Assembly: GCA_050115015.1 (NCBI GenBank)
Contig: JASFRI010000298.1
Span: 1 to 5,475 of the forward strand
Reading direction: 5' to 3'
Length of the DNA stretch: 5,475 nucleotides
Origin: JASFRI01 sp050115015
Lineage (GTDB): Bacteria > Acidobacteriota > Polarisedimenticolia > CBDVAL01
Position 1 is the stretch's first letter. Each line of letters starts with the position of its first letter. Made by a program: the position numbers and the translations under genes. Below, one piece after another: positions 1 through 5,475 of this stretch. The notes under the pieces are model-generated. The model made no database searches. It saw nothing but the letters and a program-made list of their open reading frames with translations, and had not been told where the DNA came from.

Positions 1-1
1 C

Positions 2-55
2 GGGCGGAACCTCCTTGCACTGCTCCTCTTCCTCGTGCCGCTGGTCGCGCCCGCC
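2..55 (+). other. Signal peptide of the M1 peptidase (N-terminal end missing)
   Basis: The first codons in frame give G-R-N followed by a Leu/Val/Phe-rich hydrophobic stretch and then A-P-A before Q-Q. This matches the n-, h- and c-regions of a Sec signal peptide, with type I signal peptidase cleavage most likely after the alanine codon at 53-55. There is no lipobox cysteine, so a soluble periplasmic or secreted protein is more likely than a lipoprotein. Only a few residues, including the start codon, should be missing upstream. The call is by eye. Confidence 0.8.
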
Positions 56-2575
56 CAGCAGGTCCGCGGCTCCTTCGGCGACGAGCTCTCGGGACCCCGC
101 TGGGGCCGGGACCGTACCGTCGACGTGCTCCACTACCGGCTGGACGTGCGTTTCGATCCCGCCGAGGGGGAGGTGCGCGGCACCGTCTCGGTGGGGATGG
201 TCCCTCTGAACGACGGTCTGGTCCGGGTGGACCTGGACGCGGGGCCGATGGAGATCGAGTCGGTGGCCCTGGCGCCGGTCGAGGGCGGTTCCGGCGAGCT
301 GCCCTTCGAGCACGACGGGGACGTCCTCCACGTGGACCTGCCCCGGGCCTACCGGGCCGGCGAGGAGCTCACGCTGCACGTCCGGTACGCCGCGCGACCG
401 CGGGCCGGACTCTACTTCGTCGGTCCCGACGAGGCGTATCCCGACAAGCCCCGGCAGGTCTGGTCGCAGGGGGAGGCGGAGGACAATCACCTCTGGTTTC
501 CCTCCATCGACTACCCGAACGATCGCGCCACGTCGGAGGAGATCTACACGGTCCCGTCCGGATGGACCGCGGTCGGCAACGGCGAGCTCGTCGGGGTGAC
601 GGACGGGCTCGAGGGGACCACGTCGTATCACTTCCGGACGTCGGTGCCGCACGTCTCCTACCTGACGTCGGTGGTCGCGGGGCGGTTCGAGAAGTACAGC
701 GATGACTTCGATGGCATCCCGCTCGAGTACTACGTTCCCGAGGGGACCGGCCGGGAGACCACGCTGCGCTCCTTCGGCCCCACCCCCGACATCCTGCGGT
801 TCTTCTCCGAGCGTACCGGCGTACGCTATCCGTACGCGAAGTACGCCCAGTCCTGCGCGGTGGACTTCATCTACGGCGGCATGGAGAACGTGAGCGCCAC
901 GACCCAGACCGCGGAGACGCTGCACGACGAGCGGGCCGCCCTGGAGATGGACAGCTGGGGCCTGGTGGCCCACGAGGCCGCCCATCAGTGGTTCGGGGAC
1001 CTGCTCACCTGCGCGAGCTGGTCCCATGCCTGGCTGAACGAGGGGTTCGCGACGTACTGGGAGAACCTCTGGCGGGAGCACGCCCAGGGGCGTGACGAGT
1101 TCCTCTACCAGATGTACCAGGACCGGGCCGCCTACCTGGAGGAGGACCGCACGGAGTACCGGCGACCCATCGTCGTCCACCGTTACACGGATCCGATGGA
1201 CGTGTTCGACTCCCATCTCTACCCCAAGGGGGGCTGGGTGCTCCACATGATCCGGGGCCTTCTGGGAGACGACCGGTTCTTCCGGGCGATGCAGCACTAC
1301 ACCCGCACGAACCGCGAGCGGGTGGTCACGACCCCGGACCTGGAACGCGCCATCGCGGACGCCACCGGCGCCGACCTCTCGTGGTTCTTCGACCAGTGGC
1401 TGCGTCATGCCGGCCACCCCGAGCTGCGGGTGACCCGTGAGTGGGACGAGGACGCTGGCCTGCTGACGCTCCACCTGCAGCAGACGCAGGATGTGACGGA
1501 TCTCACCCCGGTGTTCGAGCTGCCGCTCCGGGTCCGCGTGGCGACGTCGGTCGGGACGACCGAACGGGCGGTGCGGCTGACCCGGGCCGAGCAGGACATC
1601 ACCATGGCGCTCGACGGCCCCCCCCTCCTCGTGCAGGTGGACCCGGGGTTCGAGGTGTTGATGGAGCTGGAGCACGAGCGTCCGGTCCCGGAGAGCCTGC
1701 GCGCCCTGGCATCGGACGGGAACCCCGTGAAGCGGATCTTCGCGGCGCAGGAGCTCGCGGAGCGGGCCTCCCGGGGGGACGCGGTTCCGGCGCTGCGGAA
1801 CGCGCTCGAGATGGACCCCTTTTACGGCGTCCGCGCGGAGGTGGCGTCGTCCCTGGCAACGGTCGGGGGGGAGGACGCCCGGGACGCCCTGATCGCCGCC
1901 CTGGCGGATGAGGATGCCCGCGTCCGCACGGCCGTCGCCCGCGCCCTGGGGGAGTTCCGGGACGACCCGGCCGTGGCCCGGGCACTGCGCGAGATTCCCG
2001 GGACGGAGCCGGCCTACGGGACCATCGCCGCCGCGGTGCTCTCGCTCGCCCGGATCCGCGCGGAGGATGCCCGGGAGACGGCGCTGCGGGCCCTCGAGAC
2101 CCCCTCCTACCGCGAGCAGGTCCGACGGGCGGGTCTCGAGGCGCTGGGGGAGCTGGGGGACCCGGCGGACGCCCCGCGCCTCCGCGAGTGGACCGCCTAC
2201 GGCAAGCCGCCACGGGCGAGGACGGCCGCCGTGGACGCCCTGGTGGCGCTGGACGTGGAGGGGCAGGCGCGGGAGGAGACGGTTGCCACGCTCCTGGAAC
2301 TGGTCGACGACCCGTACATCTGGGTGCGGGAGGCGGCCATGCGCGGCCTCGGCAAGCTGCGCGCGGAAGAGGCCATTCCCGCGCTGCGCCGCGCGTCGAA
2401 CGTGGAGCCGGACTCCCGCCTCCGCCGGCAGGCGCGGCGGTCGCTGCGGGAGATCCGCTCCGGGACCGGCGGCGGGGAGGACCTGGAGTCCCTGGAGGCG
2501 GAGGTGGAGCGCCTGCGGCAGGAGCTCCGGGACCAGGCCGAGCGCATCCGGACGCTGGAGCAGGGAGGCCGCTGA
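2..2575 (+). CDS. Exported M1-family zinc aminopeptidase-like metallopeptidase with C-terminal HEAT repeats and coiled coil (5' partial)
   Basis: This gene encodes a gluzincin metallopeptidase of the M1 (aminopeptidase N / leukotriene A4 hydrolase) family, expected to remove N-terminal residues from peptides outside the cytoplasm. Residues are numbered from the first complete codon at nt 2 (857 residues visible). Visible motifs are the exopeptidase motif GGMEN (292-296), the zinc site HEAAH (324-328) with the third ligand Glu347 in NEGFATYW (exact HEXXH-X18-E spacing), and the probable transition-state Tyr407 in YPKGGW. The order is signal peptide (1-18), N-terminal beta domain (about 30-220), thermolysin-like catalytic domain (about 225-470), beta-rich domain (about 471-565), HEAT-like repeats (about 571-820) and a charged coiled coil (826-855). 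All catalytic residues are present, so it should be active. The reading frame is open to the window edge and encodes a signal peptide there; the GTG at 35 lies inside that peptide's hydrophobic core and is not a credible start. The gene ends 3 nt before the sulfotransferase gene. Family assignment is firm; the substrate is unknown. Confidence 0.95.
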   Translation, partial: GRNLLALLLFLVPLVAPAQQVRGSFGDELSGPRWGRDRTVDVLHYRLDVRFDPAEGEVRGTVSVGMVPLNDGLVRVDLDAGPMEIESVALAPVEGGSGELPFEHDGDVLHVDLPRAYRAGEELTLHVRYAARPRAGLYFVGPDEAYPDKPRQVWSQGEAEDNHLWFPSIDYPNDRATSEEIYTVPSGWTAVGNGELVGVTDGLEGTTSYHFRTSVPHVSYLTSVVAGRFEKYSDDFDGIPLEYYVPEGTGRETTLRSFGPTPDILRFFSERTGVRYPYAKYAQSCAVDFIYGGMENVSATTQTAETLHDERAALEMDSWGLVAHEAAHQWFGDLLTCASWSHAWLNEGFATYWENLWREHAQGRDEFLYQMYQDRAAYLEEDRTEYRRPIVVHRYTDPMDVFDSHLYPKGGWVLHMIRGLLGDDRFFRAMQHYTRTNRERVVTTPDLERAIADATGADLSWFFDQWLRHAGHPELRVTREWDEDAGLLTLHLQQTQDVTDLTPVFELPLRVRVATSVGTTERAVRLTRAEQDITMALDGPPLLVQVDPGFEVLMELEHERPVPESLRALASDGNPVKRIFAAQELAERASRGDAVPALRNALEMDPFYGVRAEVASSLATVGGEDARDALIAALADEDARVRTAVARALGEFRDDPAVARALREIPGTEPAYGTIAAAVLSLARIRAEDARETALRALETPSYREQVRRAGLEALGELGDPADAPRLREWTAYGKPPRARTAAVDALVALDVEGQAREETVATLLELVDDPYIWVREAAMRGLGKLRAEEAIPALRRASNVEPDSRLRRQARRSLREIRSGTGGGEDLESLEAEVERLRQELRDQAERIRTLEQGGR
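1712..2460 (+). other. HEAT-like repeat domain of the M1 peptidase
   Basis: This part of the peptidase encodes a series of helical pairs of roughly 30-38 residues with the HEAT_2/PBS-lyase pattern, for example DALIAALADEDARVRTAVARALGEF, which carries the typical D-x-x-V-R-x-x-A-A-x-A-L-G signature, and later DDPYIWVREAAMRGLGKL. I count about six to seven units, some degenerate. Such repeats form curved alpha-solenoids that bind protein or peptide partners. Classical M1 enzymes also carry an alpha-helical C-terminal domain that closes over the active site; here it appears to be replaced or extended by explicit HEAT repeats. The exact number of repeats is uncertain without a profile search. Confidence 0.85.
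2477..2566 (+). other. C-terminal coiled coil of the M1 peptidase
   Basis: The last 30 or so residues form a highly charged helix with heptad-spaced leucines (segments LESLEAEVERLRQEL and then AERIRTLEQ). It follows a short Gly-rich linker after the HEAT repeats and ends three residues before the stop. A coiled coil here would support dimerisation or docking to a partner. The DNA also contains the GGGAGG ribosome-binding site of the next gene. Confidence 0.7.
2563..2568 (+). promoter_or_regulatory. Shine-Dalgarno sequence for the sulfotransferase
   Basis: GGGAGG lies within the last codons of the peptidase gene, 10 nt before the GTG at 2579. It supports that GTG as the true start instead of the first in-frame ATG at 2720, which would remove about 47 residues. 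With the stop codon of the upstream gene at 2573-2575, termination and re-initiation are nearly adjacent, consistent with translational coupling. Confidence 0.7.
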
Positions 2576-2578
2576 GGC

Positions 2579-3754
2579 GTGCCCGGCGTCCGTCAGGCAC
2601 TGTCCCGCTGGGTATTCAGCCCGCTGCAGGGCGTCCTGCACCGGGACTGGACGCGCCTGCTGCGGGAGGCGGGGTTCCACGTGGATCCCGCCTACCGGCT
2701 TCGCGGTCTCGTGACGGGGATGGCGAGCCGTGCGAACACCCGGAACGCTCGACGGGAAGAGGCCCGGTACGAAGGGGAACTGCACTCCCTCCCGGTGAAG
2801 CCGCCGCTCTTCGTCCTCGGGCACTATCGTTCCGGGACGACCTATCTGCACAATCTCCTCTGCCGGGATCCCCGCCTCGGCTTCTGCAGTTACTACCAGG
2901 CGACCTTCCCGCACACGTTCCTGACCACCGAGGCCTCGGGGCGACGTCTCGGCTTCCTCTCCCCGACCCGCCGGCCGTTCGACCAGGTCAGGGTCGGCGT
3001 CGACGAGCCCGCGGAGGACGAGCTCGCACTTTGCTCGATGACGTTCCTCTCACCGCACATGGGCTGGCACTTCCCCGCGCAGTGGCGTCGCTTCCGGCGG
3101 TATCTGACCCTCGAGGACGTCGGGGACGCGGACCGCCAGCGCTGGAAGGGAGCTCTGCTGTCCTTCGCGCGCAAGCTCACCCTGCGTCACCGGCGCCCTC
3201 TCGTGCTCAAGTCCCCCGGCCACACGGCCCGGGTCCGGCTTCTCCTCGAGGCCTTTCCCGACGCGCGCTTCGTCCACATCCACCGCGACCCGTTCGAGGT
3301 CTTCCAGTCGACGCGGCACATGGAATCCCGGGTGCGGCCGCTGTTCCGCTATCAGGCCATCGAGCCGCCGGAAGAGCCGGACGGGCTGATCCTGGATCGT
3401 CTGCGGTCCATGTATGCCGCGTATCTGCGGGATCGGCCCCGTATCCCCGCAGGCCGGCTGGTGGAGATCCCCTACGCGGATCTCGTGCAGGAGCCGCTGC
3501 AGACGCTGGAGCGCGTGTATGACGGGCTCGATCTTCCCGGGTTCGACCGCGGCCGGGAGCCGATGCGCCGCTACGTCGAGTCCCTCCGCGGCTTCACCCC
3601 GAACCGCCACCGGCCCCTCGGGAGCACGATCCGCGGGAAGATCCGGCGGGCCTGGCGGCCCTACTTCGAGGCGTTCGGGTATGCCGGTGCCGACGGTCGG
3701 GGGCAGGGGCGATGCACCTCCGGCATCGTGGCGCGGTCGGGGGCACGAGGATGA
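2579..3754 (+). CDS. Sulfotransferase family protein (Sulfotransfer_3-like, PAPS-dependent)
   Basis: This 391-residue protein is predicted to transfer a sulfuryl group from PAPS to a hydroxyl or amine of an unknown acceptor in the cytoplasm; no signal peptide or membrane span is seen. The 5'-phosphosulfate-binding loop is GHYRSGTTYLHNLL (from residue 81), following a beta-strand PLFVLG. The 3'-phosphate-binding motif is HRDPFEVFQS (235-244), with Arg236 and Ser244 at the usual eight-residue spacing, preceded by KSPGH (211-215). The motifs SYYQ...PHTFL (104-115) and PAEDELAL (144-151) match a pattern I recall from the bacterial branch with P-x-E-D-E. The homologous part ends at about FEAFGY (363-368), as expected for the family; the remaining 23 residues are Gly/Arg-rich and look non-conserved. 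GTG start with a good SD. The gene sits 3 nt after the peptidase gene and its stop overlaps the next start. The family is confident; the acceptor (lipid, glycan or small molecule) cannot be inferred. Confidence 0.93.
   Translation: MPGVRQALSRWVFSPLQGVLHRDWTRLLREAGFHVDPAYRLRGLVTGMASRANTRNARREEARYEGELHSLPVKPPLFVLGHYRSGTTYLHNLLCRDPRLGFCSYYQATFPHTFLTTEASGRRLGFLSPTRRPFDQVRVGVDEPAEDELALCSMTFLSPHMGWHFPAQWRRFRRYLTLEDVGDADRQRWKGALLSFARKLTLRHRRPLVLKSPGHTARVRLLLEAFPDARFVHIHRDPFEVFQSTRHMESRVRPLFRYQAIEPPEEPDGLILDRLRSMYAAYLRDRPRIPAGRLVEIPYADLVQEPLQTLERVYDGLDLPGFDRGREPMRRYVESLRGFTPNRHRPLGSTIRGKIRRAWRPYFEAFGYAGADGRGQGRCTSGIVARSGARG
3694..3745 (+). repeat. 12-bp direct repeat pair before the two candidate starts of gene 3
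   Basis: CGGTCGGGGGCA occurs perfectly at 3694-3705 and again at 3734-3745, 40 nt apart. Each copy puts a GGGGG run 7-8 nt before an in-frame ATG (3712 and 3751). The repeat lies in the non-conserved tail of the sulfotransferase. It may be a small duplication that created two alternative ribosome-binding sites, or a chance match in GC-rich DNA. Confidence 0.6.
3739..3743 (+). promoter_or_regulatory. Probable ribosome-binding sequence for the 3751 start of gene 3
   Basis: A GGGGG run lies 7 nt before the ATG at 3751, with a further GAGG directly touching the ATG at 3747-3750. Together with the ATGA overlap with the upstream stop codon, this favours 3751 over 3712. The signal is weak in DNA this G-rich. 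Confidence 0.45.
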
Positions 3755-5454
3755 GCGGGCGCGGCCGGCCGACGGCCGGTGGCCTGCTCGACCGGCTGGA
3801 GCGCGACGTCAACGTCTACGGCGCCGGCGCCGCGGACCGTAAGCTCGCCGCGCTGGGGGGCCTGGAGGGGCGGGCCTTCCGCCGCCGGGCGGACCTGCTC
3901 CGCTTCCACGAGGCGCTCTGCTTCCTGCGGGCCTATCCCGATGACCTCCGGGTCCGGCGCCGGGTCGAACGCCTTCTGCGGGGCTTCCGTCATCGCCGCG
4001 ACGTCCGGCGCCTGCGTCGCAGCCTGCGGAACACGGGGGTGGCCGGGACGGAGATCCGCTTCCGGTTCTTCTGGCCGACCGCCCGCTGGCTCGTCCACCG
4101 CTGGCCGGATTGCCTGCGGGTGGACTGGCCGGAGTTCGTCCACCGGGAGAGCCTCCCGGAGATCCTCCCCGTCCTCCTCCCGTACTGCGAAACGCTGGGT
4201 CTGGACGAGGTCGCGAATACCGCCCGGGAGTGGGTGGACCTTCTGCGCGGGCCGGAGGAGACCGACGCGGCCTTCCTGGTGCGCCGCTTCGAGGCGCTGC
4301 GGGCCGACACTTTCGGGCGCGAGCGTCTCTATGACACCCTCGACCCGCCGCTGCGGCTGGAGCCCGGCGCGGATCTTCCCGGCCGCGGGGAGGAGGCGTA
4401 CCGGAAGGCGCCGAGGAGCTTCCAGGAGGGCCCCCTGATCCGGGCCCGGCCGGACCTGTCCCGGGACGTCAAGGTGCCACCGGGATCCGTCGTGCGGGTC
4501 CGCGGCCGCGGTGCCCGCGAGCTCATCGACCTGGCGAGGCTCGCCATGATCAACCGGAACCGCGACCTGGACGCGTTCGCGTACGCCGACCCGGACGATG
4601 TCCGCCTCGTGGACTGCGGGGATGGGCTGGCGTTCGCCTGCTACGGCCTGCTGCCGGAGCGCCGGCTTCTCCTGGAGTCGAGCTACGGCTTTCTGACCCT
4701 GAAGAACGGCGTTCCCGTCGGTTACGTCCTGATCAGCGCCCTGTTCGAGTCCGCCGCGATCGCCTACAACGTCTTCGACACGTTCCGGGGGGGAGAGGCG
4801 GCGCGGACCTACGGCCGGGTCGTGGCGATGGCGTATCAGCTGTTCGGGGCCCGCTCCTTCTCCGTGGACCCGTTCCAACTGGGGCACGGCAACCCCGAGG
4901 GCCTCGAGTCCGGGGCATGGTGGTTCTACTACAAGCTGGGTTTCCGACCGGTGGATCCCGGCGTGAGGAAGGTGCTCCACGTCGAGCTCCGGGCGATGCG
5001 ACGGGATCCGCGGCATCGCTCATCGCAGGCGACGCTGCGGAAGCTCGTCGTCGACGACCTCTACTTCCACGCGGGGCGGGAGCGGCGCGACGTGCTCGGC
5101 CGCATCCCGATCGGGCAGATCGGGCTGGCGATCTCCCGCTACCTCGCCCGGCGCTTCGGCTCCGCGCGGGAGCGTGGCGTCCGGACATGCGTCGCCGAGG
5201 CGGCGGCGTTGCTCGGCGCCGGCCCCCTGCGGCGGCTCCCGCGCCGGGAGCGGCTGGCCTGGGAGCGCTGGGGCCCCCTGATCCGGGTGCTCCCCGGCGT
5301 GGAGGCCTGGTCCGCGGCGGAGCGGTCCGCCGCGGCCGCGGTCATCTTCGCGAAGGGGGGGCGGCAGGAATCGGACTTCGTCCGGCGTTTCGACGGGCAT
5401 CGGAGGCTGCGGGAGGCGGTGCTGCGTCTGGCCCGGGCGGCGGGAGCGGGCTGA
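3751..5454 (+). CDS. Uncharacterised 567-aa protein with a GNAT acyltransferase-like segment
   Basis: The function is not established. The protein is soluble-looking and Arg-rich, with no signal peptide or clear membrane helix. Residues about 10-75 are helical and contain RFHEALCFLRAYPDD (51-65); 100-130 is aromatic-rich (FRFFWPTARWLVHRW). Residues about 255-405 look like a divergent GNAT fold: an N-terminal helix, strands FLTLKNG and VPVGYVLI (314-328), a segment FRGGEAARTYGRVVAMAY (345-362) where the acetyl-CoA pyrophosphate loop and following helix would lie, a strand SFSVDPF, a conserved-looking LGHGNPEGLESGAWWFYYKLGFRP (377-400), and a terminal strand. The A-x-x-FY-x-KLGF pattern is typical of GNAT enzymes, but the canonical Q/R-x-x-G-x-G/A loop is not intact. 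The C-terminal 160 residues are helical and unassigned. I chose ATG 3751 (ATGA overlap, G-run SD); ATG 3712 would add 13 low-complexity residues and overlap the sulfotransferase gene by 43 nt. Coupling to that gene suggests a shared pathway, by inference. A non-catalytic role is possible. Confidence 0.85.
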   Translation: MSGRGRPTAGGLLDRLERDVNVYGAGAADRKLAALGGLEGRAFRRRADLLRFHEALCFLRAYPDDLRVRRRVERLLRGFRHRRDVRRLRRSLRNTGVAGTEIRFRFFWPTARWLVHRWPDCLRVDWPEFVHRESLPEILPVLLPYCETLGLDEVANTAREWVDLLRGPEETDAAFLVRRFEALRADTFGRERLYDTLDPPLRLEPGADLPGRGEEAYRKAPRSFQEGPLIRARPDLSRDVKVPPGSVVRVRGRGARELIDLARLAMINRNRDLDAFAYADPDDVRLVDCGDGLAFACYGLLPERRLLLESSYGFLTLKNGVPVGYVLISALFESAAIAYNVFDTFRGGEAARTYGRVVAMAYQLFGARSFSVDPFQLGHGNPEGLESGAWWFYYKLGFRPVDPGVRKVLHVELRAMRRDPRHRSSQATLRKLVVDDLYFHAGRERRDVLGRIPIGQIGLAISRYLARRFGSARERGVRTCVAEAAALLGAGPLRRLPRRERLAWERWGPLIRVLPGVEAWSAAERSAAAAVIFAKGGRQESDFVRRFDGHRRLREAVLRLARAAGAG

Positions 5455-5475
5455 CCGGAGCGGGCTGACCGGAGC
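5443..5475 (+). repeat. 14-bp tandem repeat across the stop codon of gene 3, running off the window
   Basis: The unit GGAGCGGGCTGACC is present at 5443-5456 and 5457-5470, and a third copy begins at 5471 (five bases seen). All visible bases match exactly. The first TGA (5452-5454) ends gene 3 and the second copy repeats a TGA at 5466-5468 in another frame. Each copy carries GGAG, which could serve as a ribosome-binding site for a gene beyond the window. The array length is unknown because the window ends within it. Confidence 0.9.

Noticed and set aside
1599..2600. Antisense open frame of 333 codons opposite the HEAT repeats
   Set aside because: Its translation is dominated by Pro, Arg, Ala and Gly, the typical shadow of a GC-rich gene, and it conflicts with a clear HEAT-repeat coding sequence.
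2188..3522. Plus-strand alternative frame of 444 codons bridging the peptidase and sulfotransferase genes
   Set aside because: Composition is low-complexity Gly/Arg/Pro/Ala with no motif, and it overlaps two genes with intact catalytic motifs in another frame.
3050..3610. Antisense open frame of 186 codons opposite the sulfotransferase
   Set aside because: Composition looks more ordinary than the other shadows, but it has no recognised motif, no clear SD, and lies fully within the sulfotransferase's conserved core.
3712..3750. Upstream ATG at 3712 as the start of gene 3
   Set aside because: It would add 13 low-complexity residues and extend overlap with the sulfotransferase to 43 nt. The ATGA overlap at 3751 is the more common arrangement. 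It is not excluded, since a G-rich SD-like run also precedes it.
3661..5016. Long antisense open frame (451 codons) opposite the sulfotransferase end and gene 3
   Set aside because: It lies wholly opposite two well-supported genes, has no recognisable domain, and is expected where GC-rich third positions remove stop codons on the other strand.
1..5475. Search for tRNA/rRNA, CRISPR repeats, IS ends, terminator hairpins and promoters
   Set aside because: The window is coding almost end to end with no gap over a few nucleotides. I saw no regularly spaced repeats, transposase genes, T-tracts after hairpins, or AT-rich promoter-like stretch.

Overview
The window is very GC-rich, with third codon positions that are almost all G or C, and is packed with coding sequence on the + strand only. 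It holds three consecutive genes in what looks like one operon: a 5'-truncated exported M1-family zinc metallopeptidase with C-terminal HEAT repeats and a coiled coil (2-2575), a PAPS-dependent sulfotransferase-family protein (2579-3754), and a 567-residue protein of unknown function with a GNAT-acetyltransferase-like central segment (3751-5454). The junctions are tight: a 3-nt gap between genes 1 and 2, and an ATGA overlap between genes 2 and 3, so translational coupling is likely. There is no RNA gene, CRISPR array, mobile element or intergenic stretch of any size.

The signal peptide on the peptidase, the GC bias and the peptidase-HEAT architecture suggest a GC-rich, probably Gram-negative, soil or aquatic bacterium such as Gemmatimonadota, Acidobacteriota or Myxococcota. 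This assignment is an inference from style and not from a marker gene.

Layout. Positions 2-61 encode the end of a signal peptide, so the real start of gene 1 lies upstream of the window. The M1 catalytic core spans roughly 670-1400, a beta-rich domain follows to about 1700, HEAT-like helical repeats run to about 2460, and a short coiled coil closes the protein. The sulfotransferase has both halves of the PAPS-binding site intact. The third gene shares its start region with the sulfotransferase's non-conserved tail, where a perfect 12-bp direct repeat places two G-rich ribosome-binding sequences before two in-frame ATG codons. The window ends inside a 14-bp tandem repeat that covers the stop codon of gene 3.

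How they work together. Genes 2 and 3 are the best candidates for a functional pair, a sulfotransferase plus a possible acyltransferase-like protein modifying the same small molecule, lipid or glycan. The exported peptidase acts in a different compartment and may simply be co-transcribed. No substrate can be read from the sequence. The most novel item is gene 3 and its coupling to the sulfotransferase.
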